Shown piece after piece: positions 1-7,932 of a stretch of DNA of 64,000 bases. Within the stretch, counting starts at the first letter, position 1. The number at the start of each line of letters is the position of its first letter. Location: contig JABLYK010000006.1 of NCBI GenBank assembly GCA_018265835.1, positions 6,164 through 70,163 on the forward strand. Direction: 5' to 3'. A model generated the notes under the pieces. It did not search any database. It was not told the DNA's origin and saw only the letters and a program-made list of their open reading frames with translations. A program made the translations under genes and the position numbers. The DNA comes from Oscillospiraceae bacterium. GTDB lineage: Bacteria; Bacillota; Clostridia; Oscillospirales; Oscillospiraceae.

Positions 1-837
1 GGATAAATCTGCAAACAAATTTAATTTGGCATCGGTCATTCTTTTCGGAATATCCTTCAGTGTAAAATCCAACAACGTTAGCTCCGCTTTGGTTGCTATC
101 GTCGCTACGCTGACGTTTGCTCCCAATCGAGGGCGCACCTCAACTAGCGCTGTATACGGATGATTTGCACAGTACAAATAGGGTATGTAGCGATAATTGG
201 CCCTCAAATCACGTGTTACACTTGCCGGTGGCACAAAACTATCACTTTTACCGTAACCGAAGAAACCATGTTCCTTGCCTGCTTTGGATATATCCTGTAT
301 GATTCTGCACCTAAACAAACGTGTCCCGACAGGTATCCTACGCTCAGGGTTTGTAGAAAGATCCTTCAATAAATCAAGCACCTTGATGTCTTGAGGATTC
401 CTGTTCCGATATTTAATCTCATCAATAAACTCTTTTAAATACTTTGAACGAATATTCCCGACTTTACCAAATATCCGATCTCCGCTACGGATGTATGCAA
501 CGTTGTTAACATAGAAATCTGTCTTTGCTTTTTCTACATCCAAGACAGCAATCAATTTATCGCCATCTTGGATAGTGTATACCGCGCAAAGATGCTTGTA
601 TTGTGAATCCGCACATAACAACCTTAATTTTTCAACTTGCGATGCGTCAACACCAACAAGGCGTTTTTTCTGCTCGTCATACCCAAATATGATAGAGCCA
701 CCTTTAGTGTTTGCGAATGCAGAAATAATTCGCCCTATGACATCTAATCTCTGCGGAATGGTTCGTTTGAATTCGATGGTTTCACTTTCGCCATTCAATA
801 GGCATGCGGAAAGATTATCTATAGTAATTCGTGGCAT
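1..837 (-). CDS. Schlafen AlbA_2 domain - RES domain fusion protein (3' end beyond window)
   Basis: Reading frame open from an ATG at 837 to the window edge (279 codons, no stop). Residues about 10-130 match a Schlafen AlbA_2 domain, with ESETIEFKR near 17-25 and ISAFANTKGGSIIFG at 38-52. Residues from about 168 look like a RES domain: GTRLFRCR (171-178), VPP (202-204), DLRANYRYIPYLY (210-222) and TALVEVRP (229-236), followed by VSVA. RES proteins are known as NAD-degrading toxins of RES-Xre systems; AlbA_2 domains occur in putative nucleic-acid-binding or Schlafen-like regulators and effectors. An effector that senses and depletes NAD is inferred. It lies last in the minus-strand defense island, 50 bp after the DUF2075 gene. 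An AT-rich Shine-Dalgarno, GAGG, lies shortly before the start. The missing C-terminus limits certainty. Confidence 0.72.
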   Translation of the reverse strand, partial: MPRITIDNLSACLLNGESETIEFKRTIPQRLDVIGRIISAFANTKGGSIIFGYDEQKKRLVGVDASQVEKLRLLCADSQYKHLCAVYTIQDGDKLIAVLDVEKAKTDFYVNNVAYIRSGDRIFGKVGNIRSKYLKEFIDEIKYRNRNPQDIKVLDLLKDLSTNPERRIPVGTRLFRCRIIQDISKAGKEHGFFGYGKSDSFVPPASVTRDLRANYRYIPYLYCANHPYTALVEVRPRLGANVSVATIATKAELTLLDFTLKDIPKRMTDAKLNLFADLS

Positions 838-887
838 CTCTTTAATCCTCTAATTCTATGTTTTGGCTATCAGTTTCCTAGAGTTAC

Positions 888-2864
888 TTATAATTCTTCA
901 ATTCCTATTTCCTTCAAATACCCATAAATTCCGTCATACCACTCGCGTTTGCGGGTCTGATCGTCATCGCTGCCGGCTGGCACAAAGATAGCCATACCTT
1001 GGCGAGCGCGGGTGAGTAGTACTCGGTAGGCGTTCTTCAAGTACAACCGACGTTCCTCGGAACTAACATTGGTCCAGCGGTTGCCGACAAAATTGTTATA
1101 AGTCCATTCGCCGTCTACATAACGGTAGTCCGCATCCCAGGCAACCACAGAATAATCAAGCTCCAATCCCTGAATATCGAACTCCGTCACCACATCCTCC
1201 AGCATATAGCTGGAACGGACATCGTCTTTGCCGTTAAGGAACCAGTTGGCTACCGAAATCTCGTTCTTTACGAAGATGCCTTCCGGTTTCAGGCGCAAGG
1301 CGCCGCTGCTGGCGAGCAAGCCATAGCGGGTAGTGCCCTGGCACTGTTCACGCACCCACTTCTTTGCCTTGTTCAAATCGCGGGTCAGCACGATGGGATA
1401 CTTGTCCTTAATGCGAGAGTATAGCGCTTTCGCCGCGTCGGTGTCCACGTCCAGCACAGCCTTAACGAATGCCGCCAAATCCGGCGTGCGGAAAGATCGC
1501 ACTGAGGTCGCAAGGTGCAGGTCAGCATTTTCATGGATTTGAAGATTGGAAATCATGTCGTTCCACTCGCGCTCGCGGCGATATTCTTCATCGTTGAGTT
1601 GCGGCGTGATATATACGTCCCAATGCGGGAAAGCTCGGCGCAGGGAGTCAAACCATTCGGGAAGGCCGGCTTCACCGGTATTAATCTCCTGGCCGCCACC
1701 GACGAGGCAGATGATAACAGCCCAGTCCTGATGCCTGTCCATCGTGCTGATCAGGAACTCCGGCTCACTGTATTCAAAATTCGCCACGCCCTTTTTCGTT
1801 TGCATAAACTTGGCAATCATATCCTCAGTCCATGCGCGCTGCGCCTCATCGAAAATAGCGACGCGCTCCGGTGGAATGTGATCGTTGCCGACAAAGGAGT
1901 CACGGTATTTGTGGATAATCTGGATAAAAGCCGATGTGCTGCGCAAGGCATCACTCTTGGACAGCTTGCGCCCTGCTTGTTTCTCCTGTTCAACCTTGTC
2001 ACGGGCAAGTGCTTCCTGTAGAACGGTGACGAGCGGGAAGTTGCCGGACAGGAACACGGCGTGTTCGCCGGCTGCGGCATCGGAACGCTGGATCGCCAGA
2101 TTGAGGCCCAAGAGTGTTTTGCCCGCTCCGGGCACGCCTGTCACGAAGCAGATGGATTTGCGGTGGTTGGCCTTGCTGTAGTCTATGATGCGGTTGATTT
2201 CGTCGGTGGTAACGGTGAGGTTCTCGGCGCCGGCATCGCTGCGAGTGATGTCATGGACGTTGTGCCCTCGATAAAGTGCCTGCGCTGCTTCGACGATGGT
2301 CGGGGTGGGGAGGTACTCGGAGTTTTCCCACTGTACGTAGTCAAATGCCGGTTCTTCAAAGTGGCTGCCTATGTACTGAATGGCTGCACCAATGTTGTCA
2401 GCATTGCAGCGGAGCGGTTCAACAATACGATCTCTAACTATCAGTTTATTCTGATACCGCGGTGCCTTCGTGGAGATCATTATCGGTACCAGCAGCTTAT
2501 TATGACTTTCTTTCTGAAAGTTCCGCAGATCCAAAGCATAGTCGTACACCTGGTCATACGTACTTTCGCGGTACTCTTTGTCACCAACCTTGAACTCGAG
2601 CAGGAACACCATGTTGCGATACAGCACCACGGTGTCCACCCGTTTTCCCATGCGGGGAATGGTGTACTCAAAGACGATCCGGCCGTCAGAAAAAGTGCGC
2701 AGCTGATCCTTGAGAATCGTGATCTCCGATTCCCATGTGTTACTTTGTTGGATTGTCGTTTCCGCCGAAATATCGTTGGCGTGAATGATACCGAGGATCT
2801 CTCGGTCAGACTGCCGCAGAAATTCTGCTATTGACGAAGAGTAGTAGGATCGTAAGTTGCGCAT
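888..2864 (-). CDS. DUF2075 P-loop helicase with N-terminal PD-(D/E)xK-like nuclease domain
   Basis: 658 residues, intact. The first ~130 residues contain a restriction-endonuclease-like pattern: E46, then KRVDTVVL (74-81), then FLLEFKVG (87-94), giving the spaced D77, E90 and K92. The C-terminal two thirds is a DUF2075 (Schlafen group 3-like) DNA/RNA helicase: Walker A GVPGAGKT (243-250), Walker B IFDEAQRAW near 345, and late motifs LEDVVTEFDIQGLELDYSVV and YRVLLTRARQG that resemble superfamily 1 helicase motifs V-VI. The start has a good ribosome site (AGGAG, 4-6 bases upstream). The gene lies 33 bp after hamB, in line with the other defense genes. A stand-alone anti-phage nuclease-helicase is inferred; no characterised homologue is claimed. 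Confidence 0.8.
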   Translation of the reverse strand: MRNLRSYYSSSIAEFLRQSDREILGIIHANDISAETTIQQSNTWESEITILKDQLRTFSDGRIVFEYTIPRMGKRVDTVVLYRNMVFLLEFKVGDKEYRESTYDQVYDYALDLRNFQKESHNKLLVPIMISTKAPRYQNKLIVRDRIVEPLRCNADNIGAAIQYIGSHFEEPAFDYVQWENSEYLPTPTIVEAAQALYRGHNVHDITRSDAGAENLTVTTDEINRIIDYSKANHRKSICFVTGVPGAGKTLLGLNLAIQRSDAAAGEHAVFLSGNFPLVTVLQEALARDKVEQEKQAGRKLSKSDALRSTSAFIQIIHKYRDSFVGNDHIPPERVAIFDEAQRAWTEDMIAKFMQTKKGVANFEYSEPEFLISTMDRHQDWAVIICLVGGGQEINTGEAGLPEWFDSLRRAFPHWDVYITPQLNDEEYRREREWNDMISNLQIHENADLHLATSVRSFRTPDLAAFVKAVLDVDTDAAKALYSRIKDKYPIVLTRDLNKAKKWVREQCQGTTRYGLLASSGALRLKPEGIFVKNEISVANWFLNGKDDVRSSYMLEDVVTEFDIQGLELDYSVVAWDADYRYVDGEWTYNNFVGNRWTNVSSEERRLYLKNAYRVLLTRARQGMAIFVPAGSDDDQTRKREWYDGIYGYLKEIGIEEL

Positions 2865-2896
2865 AGATGCTCCTAATCACAAAACGGTTTGTTAAA

Positions 2897-5287
2897 TCAG
2901 AAAGAGTTCATTGCCTTTACAAATAATTTGTTCTCGTAGTCGTCAAATTGCGATTTGATTGAATCATAGTGTTTACGGCAGTATTGTTTCGCCTCTGGCA
3001 ATCCCAGGTGAAGCAATTCTGTATGCTTTTCTTCGAGCCTTCGAATAGCGTCCGTCGGGAAACCGTACTCTGCAAGTGATTCTCCCAACGTGCTTTTCAC
3101 ACCTGTTTCATAATATCTGCAAACGTGGGATAGGGAAAAACCGCTGGGATCATCCCCCTTTTGTAGCGACGCAAAAATATAAATGCTTTCAAAAAAAGAA
3201 ATAATTTTGGGAATTTTATGTTCCAATATGCTGCGTAGGCTCTTGAATGCTTCTGTATAAGCTTTATCAATTGAGCTTATCTTTCCTTCGTTACATAGAC
3301 CTATTTCATAACCCAGAATTCCCTTAAACCCGTCTTTATAGTAGCTAAGCGCCACTGCGAAGTACTTTTTGCTAGTATTCTCGTCAATTAATCCTGCTTT
3401 ATAGAATAAATCCAGTATCTTTTTTGTCCATGCATATTTCAAGAAGTTCTCAACATCGGTATTATGTGTTATTAATGGCCGAAAAAGTTCATATTCATCA
3501 TTGTCCATCAATGTGACAAGGAGCTTTTCCTGATTTTCCTTAGATATTGTACGATTTTTGATGAACACATCATATGGCAACATATAGTTTGCTGTTTCCT
3601 TATCGCGCACCGCTTTTCTATCCGCATTGACAGATGTAAGATCATCATATTCTGCATTGTCAATATCGATTGGACCAAGGGGTGTATCAGAATAAGTCGC
3701 AAAATCAAGAATTAGCGCATCAGATTCCTCGATTTTTGCGAGGTCTCTGCTCACATAGTACACTCTACCAACGAAAGAATGGTGGTATCTTCCGGCGCGA
3801 CCCTTTATATTTTTTATGTCAAAGGCTGAAAGACGTTTAGTGCCCTTTGATGCATTGAGAATAATCATATTCTTGGCGTCTGTGTTTACGCCCTCGACAA
3901 TGGTTGAGGTGCAAAAAAGCAGCGGGAACACGCCTTTGTTGAACTGCTCCAGTATTTCACGCTGAATGTATTTAGGGAGCTGTCCATGATGTATTCCGAA
4001 TCCATTTTTTAATACTTCTATAAGGCTCCATTCATCGACAGAGTTATTAATGTCATATTCTTTTCGTATATGCTCAATAAAATGCTTAAAGTCATCAGGA
4101 TAACTATCAAAACAGTCGGTAGTTCCTATGTTACTTGACAAATTATTCGAATACTCTATTGCTCTAGCAGGGGACGAACAGTATAGTAATGTCTGACCGT
4201 ATTCGCATGTATCTATATACGACACGATATCTTTTATCTTCTCGTTGACCTTTGAATTCAAAGGAACCATCGCAGTCGTCGGTAATTGGAGTGAGCCGGG
4301 AAGCTTTTCTTCTATTTTCGAGTTATATGCATTGACCGCTATTCTGAGCGTTGGTTCAAATGATATTTCTTTTACAGTGATATGATTGAGAGCCAGGAAA
4401 CGTATCATACCCGTGCCAAAATGCTCAGGGCTCAGATTTGGTCCCGCAAGGTAATACTCTTCTACACGTTTTGAAAGAAGGTAAAGAGCAATGCGAAACG
4501 TTTTTCCCCGATCTTCATCGAGGAACATTGGTTGGAGTTTCCTATATTTTTTTGCACCAGTGCTAGAAGATTGCCTGTCGGAATTCTCTTCAGCATCGTC
4601 GTTGCAATAGTCCTCATCAATTTTATAAACTTCATCAAAAAAGAAAAAGTCTATTTTTAAATCTGGAAAAGCCGCTAAAAGTTGAAGGGCACGTTCAGGC
4701 GTGAATACAAAAATTTTGTTTTCGTCATCATCGCAAACCGCATCTACCGTTTTTATTATTCGGTAATTTAGATTGTTCTTTTTAACAAACCAGGACATTA
4801 CGCCCGCATTCTCCAACAGAAGCGCTACTGTAGGAAACACCAACAAAATATTTTTGTAACGCTTTCTGTTACGAAATACGATTTCTCTCATCAGAAACGT
4901 CTTTCCATATGAGGTAGGGGCGCTTACCAGCAGGCGACGCGGAGAAATCTGTTGAAAGAGGTCGACCACTTCTTTCTGAGATTGATCCAGGGTAATATTG
5001 CGATCTGTATCGGACCTGTATAGCTCATTTATTGCCTGATCTCCGATACTGCCAATCATACCAACAGACGTGTCTGGATTATCAGTATATCCATTTAGCT
5101 TGTTATATCCAAAAACGCGCATTTTTTGAGAGGCTATGAATAATAAATTTGCAATAATAGGGTCTTTTTTCAGCTCGGCGTCATCAGATATCCAACAAAC
5201 CAGATCTCTAAGATGATCTCTGGACTGACCATCATTGGGGTCGTACTGGTTAATTGCCGTCAGAAGCTGGCCGGTATAATCCTGCAT
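2897..5287 (-). CDS. hamB: Hachiman helicase HamB
   Basis: 796 residues from the ATG at 5287, chosen because AAGGAGAAAGGA precedes it; an upstream in-frame codon at 5320 lacks such a site. A superfamily 2 helicase: Walker A SAPTSYGKT (122-130), DEVY box FFFFDEVYKID (214-224), motif VI KGRAGRYHH near residue 510, which resembles the Ski2-like GRAGR. The start lies inside the end of the HamA gene (38-bp overlap), the usual arrangement of Hachiman operons. In this system the helicase is thought to scan DNA and release the HamA nuclease when it meets damaged or foreign DNA. Assignment rests on the HamA partner, the overlap and the motifs; the helicase alone would be less specific. Confidence 0.82.
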   Translation of the reverse strand: MQDYTGQLLTAINQYDPNDGQSRDHLRDLVCWISDDAELKKDPIIANLLFIASQKMRVFGYNKLNGYTDNPDTSVGMIGSIGDQAINELYRSDTDRNITLDQSQKEVVDLFQQISPRRLLVSAPTSYGKTFLMREIVFRNRKRYKNILLVFPTVALLLENAGVMSWFVKKNNLNYRIIKTVDAVCDDDENKIFVFTPERALQLLAAFPDLKIDFFFFDEVYKIDEDYCNDDAEENSDRQSSSTGAKKYRKLQPMFLDEDRGKTFRIALYLLSKRVEEYYLAGPNLSPEHFGTGMIRFLALNHITVKEISFEPTLRIAVNAYNSKIEEKLPGSLQLPTTAMVPLNSKVNEKIKDIVSYIDTCEYGQTLLYCSSPARAIEYSNNLSSNIGTTDCFDSYPDDFKHFIEHIRKEYDINNSVDEWSLIEVLKNGFGIHHGQLPKYIQREILEQFNKGVFPLLFCTSTIVEGVNTDAKNMIILNASKGTKRLSAFDIKNIKGRAGRYHHSFVGRVYYVSRDLAKIEESDALILDFATYSDTPLGPIDIDNAEYDDLTSVNADRKAVRDKETANYMLPYDVFIKNRTISKENQEKLLVTLMDNDEYELFRPLITHNTDVENFLKYAWTKKILDLFYKAGLIDENTSKKYFAVALSYYKDGFKGILGYEIGLCNEGKISSIDKAYTEAFKSLRSILEHKIPKIISFFESIYIFASLQKGDDPSGFSLSHVCRYYETGVKSTLGESLAEYGFPTDAIRRLEEKHTELLHLGLPEAKQYCRKHYDSIKSQFDDYENKLFVKAMNSF

Positions 5288-6209
5288 AGAATCCTTTCTC
5301 CTTATTCCGGATCCGTTCAATGCTTTCTATCGGGAAGATGTAAAAAACAATTTCTGGCTTAAATCCCGTGAAACTATAGGTTTTCTTCCGATAGTATTCT
5401 CTGATGGAAGAGACCTCTTTTTCGATTACAGCAAAAAGCTGCGATGCATCTTGGTATAGTTCCTTTGCACCATATGCCAGTAGGCATGGAATTTTTATTT
5501 TTACGTTTTTTTCTTTAAAAAGCGCAAGGAGCTTTTTCGCTCGATCTTCATCGCTTTCATCTAGCATCAGAACGTTCAATTCATTGATCAGCTCTAAAAC
5601 GTTGGTTGCATCTTCTGTTATGTATATCCGTTTGTCGCATACGAAAAATAGCTGTTTTGAAAGGTATATCTGACTGTATTTTTCCGCAAGGTCCTTATTT
5701 ATGCTGGATTTACAGTATCTTTTATCACCTAATTTAGCTTGTCCCAGCCATATAGTTATTTCGTCGTCCTGCTTGGAGAAATAGGTAAGATCATATCCTT
5801 TTATCTCGTTATTATCGTTCTGACGAAAAAGAGTTCTGACTGCAAGCTTATAGGCGTTTGGATCATATAACTGCACAAGCAGATCAAGCAGGACCTCGCT
5901 GGGGAGTCCGTCATTCGTATCCACCCTTTTGGGCAACCGCTGATTGTATGCAAATTTAGCAGCTTGTTCCAATGAAGAAAACGTGCCATTGTTGTAATAT
6001 TTTACGACTTCGTCTTCTCCAAAAGCATAAAACAGCAGGTTTTGCCGCATAAGTGCAGCAAGGTCCTCAACGGCGTTATCCCCAACAGCATGACTGTATG
6101 GCTGATACTTATATGTATCCTCCAATGGAGAATAGGAGAAAATAATGCTCTTACTTTTCTGGATGATTTCTTTCTCGAATATTTCTTTGTAGTCTTGGCT
6201 CACCGTCAT
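5250..6209 (-). CDS. hamA: Hachiman nuclease HamA (DUF1837)
   Basis: 319 residues from the ATG at 6209 (AGGTGG five bases upstream); a GTG nine bases earlier is possible. The middle of the protein fits the DUF1837/HamA pattern: LPSEVLLDLL (102-111), KGYDLTYF (137-144), then IWLGQAKLG (153-161). These are the spaced acidic and lysine residues of a PD-(D/E)xK fold (E105, D140, K159), except that the usual Glu of the GExK motif is Gln157 here. HamA degrades DNA and is held inactive by HamB. The two genes overlap and share one transcript. The Gln is either a tolerated variant or a sign of weakened catalysis. Confidence 0.8.
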   Translation of the reverse strand: MTVSQDYKEIFEKEIIQKSKSIIFSYSPLEDTYKYQPYSHAVGDNAVEDLAALMRQNLLFYAFGEDEVVKYYNNGTFSSLEQAAKFAYNQRLPKRVDTNDGLPSEVLLDLLVQLYDPNAYKLAVRTLFRQNDNNEIKGYDLTYFSKQDDEITIWLGQAKLGDKRYCKSSINKDLAEKYSQIYLSKQLFFVCDKRIYITEDATNVLELINELNVLMLDESDEDRAKKLLALFKEKNVKIKIPCLLAYGAKELYQDASQLFAVIEKEVSSIREYYRKKTYSFTGFKPEIVFYIFPIESIERIRNKEKGFYAGLYRPASDGN

Positions 6210-6218
6210 TTTGTCCAC

Positions 6219-6432
6219 CTATATACACGAAATAAGGTCTTAATCTCCCGTTTTATTCAGTGTAATCTTCACACCTCAGTATTCATTTTTCTGCTATCAT
6301 ATTGATTTTGTATTCCAATTGGGTTTATGTGTTTTCTCTTTTTCTAAAGGAATATCTTTTATAAAGCAGATAAATCCTCCATACATTTCAGCTGTCTCTT
6401 TCAATGGAATAACAGTGATCTTCCATCTGTAA
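6219..6432. other. Intergenic gap between GIY-YIG gene and hamA
   Basis: About 210 bp, AT-rich, with no convincing coding frame. An internal promoter for hamAB could be here, but no well-spaced -35/-10 pair was found. Confidence 0.5.
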
Positions 6433-7101
6433 TTACACTCCTATACGATGCCGGATATCGTTCAGCCATTCGCCTTTGTATTTGAAATACTTGGGGCCAG
6501 CGATTGCACTTTTCACACCGGTAAGGTGCTTGGCTAACGCGGTCAAAGACCATATTTCACCGTCATAGCTGACATGCTTGTCATCTACGACTTCACAAAG
6601 CGTGCCGGTGTTTTCATTGCCATTGCAACAGAATTCAATCTTCTCACCGACAGTAATACCACATTTAGAAAAAGCAAACGGAGATAGCCGTTCCTGGTGC
6701 TGCTCATTGATTTCCTGAGCAAGCTGTTCGTCATGCTGTTCAGTGGCTGTCGCTTTCCATTTCTTCAAACGATGGCGGTATCCATTGATTTCTGCTATGG
6801 CTTCAAGAATTGAAAACGCATCCTCCGGTGTCATGGCATAAAATTCACGGATACGGCGTTTGCCGTCTACCTCTTCTCGTGAGCGCAGCTCCGGATTTAG
6901 CTTGTCCAGAATAGAGTGCAACTTTTTGTCCGAAAGAGCTGAGTCTACCTCATATGTAGCATATATGCGAAAGGCAAACGGCACTGCAGCACTGCGGTTA
7001 AGCTCATCCAGCCGCTGCTTCACGTCCGTCGCATATCCAATTTTTACGTACTGCGGAAATGACGGGTTTGTCAATATGTAAATGTAACCTTTACTCATCA
7101 T
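6433..7101 (-). CDS. GIY-YIG (T5orf172-type) nuclease with RAMA/DUF4357-like C-terminus
   Basis: 222 residues. The N-terminal ~95 residues carry the GIY-YIG signature in the T5orf172 style: GYIYILTNP followed by YVKIGYATDVKQRLDEL (about 18-35), with Arg in helix 1 and a later Glu-rich helix. A charged linker (about 105-140) leads to a C-terminal segment with ITVGEKIEF, TLCEVVDDKHVSYDGEIWS and LTALAKHLTG, resembling RAMA/DUF4357 modules that are found attached to modification and restriction enzymes. A DNA nuclease in defense, possibly reading base modification, is inferred. The first two codons are both ATG; the start is ambiguous by one codon. It stands between the Abi-alpha-like gene and hamA, all in the same direction. 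Confidence 0.7.
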   Translation of the reverse strand: MMSKGYIYILTNPSFPQYVKIGYATDVKQRLDELNRSAAVPFAFRIYATYEVDSALSDKKLHSILDKLNPELRSREEVDGKRRIREFYAMTPEDAFSILEAIAEINGYRHRLKKWKATATEQHDEQLAQEINEQHQERLSPFAFSKCGITVGEKIEFCCNGNENTGTLCEVVDDKHVSYDGEIWSLTALAKHLTGVKSAIAGPKYFKYKGEWLNDIRHRIGV

Positions 7102-7155
7102 TGTTCACCCTATATTTTCCAAAACAACAGCTAACGAAGTCCTGGCCTATTTGTG

Positions 7156-7893
7156 TTAATTCAATACGATATTTTTAATGTTAATCTTACTTTCTGTCTC
7201 GAATACATGTTCCAAAACCTTATAAAACCAGTGATTTCGAAACTTCTCATAATCATAGTTAAGTTCTATTACATTGCTGTTTTTGATAAGAAGCCCTAAC
7301 CGCTCAAGGTTTTCGACAGATTGGGTTAATTGCAATTCTTTAGATTGATCAAAGCTATGTTTAACGCCTTTAAAATCAAACATTATGTGAGGGTATGGTG
7401 TGATCTTCCCATCTTTATGTGTTTCGTTAATGGTACAACACGGTAATGTGTGAGTCTGTCTAAACACTTCCAGCAGTTTTATATCTAAATATGACAATTG
7501 CTTAATCATTTCGGGGAAAGCTGGATGCACTTTATTTACGCACTCAGCATTACAAGCAGAGGCAACCAGTTCAGCAAATAATTCTCTGAATTCTGCTTCC
7601 TCGATATAGAACTTGCTCGCTTCAATTGCTGGGCCTACGATTCTAATTTTGGGCTCATTAAGCTTTTCTTCTGGAATACCAGCCACTTTTTCAGCAATCC
7701 TTTTCTTATAATCAGCGAGATATGCCTCACGCTTAATCTCCTGTTTCTGCCCCCAATAACCAAGCCACCCCATTACTCCATCTACAAGCAGTCCAAGATT
7801 CTCACCAATACTCTTTGATGTCGGGCGAACAATATCCTCGGCAACAATTTTACCAACGTCTATTATGGCTTCTGTCACTTTTTCCTCTACCAT
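7156..7893 (-). CDS. DUF4393 (Abi-alpha-like) protein
   Basis: 245 residues, with a strong ribosome site (GGAG, 7 bases before ATG). Residues about 15-35 form a glycine-rich helix (IGENLGLLVDGVMGWLGYWG), then a basic coiled segment, then IVGPAIEASKFYIEEAEFRELFAELVASA (spread over about 85-115), which is the typical core of the DUF4393 family, also named abortive infection alpha. The remaining half is unassigned. Families of this type often sit beside type I restriction loci as accessory phage-resistance genes. Here it follows hsdS by 39 bp on the same strand. The biochemical role is unknown. Confidence 0.72.
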   Translation of the reverse strand: MVEEKVTEAIIDVGKIVAEDIVRPTSKSIGENLGLLVDGVMGWLGYWGQKQEIKREAYLADYKKRIAEKVAGIPEEKLNEPKIRIVGPAIEASKFYIEEAEFRELFAELVASACNAECVNKVHPAFPEMIKQLSYLDIKLLEVFRQTHTLPCCTINETHKDGKITPYPHIMFDFKGVKHSFDQSKELQLTQSVENLERLGLLIKNSNVIELNYDYEKFRNHWFYKVLEHVFETESKINIKNIVLN

Positions 7894-7932
7894 TTTGCTT
7901 CTCCTTTCTATGTTTTGAAAAAGCTATTTCTA

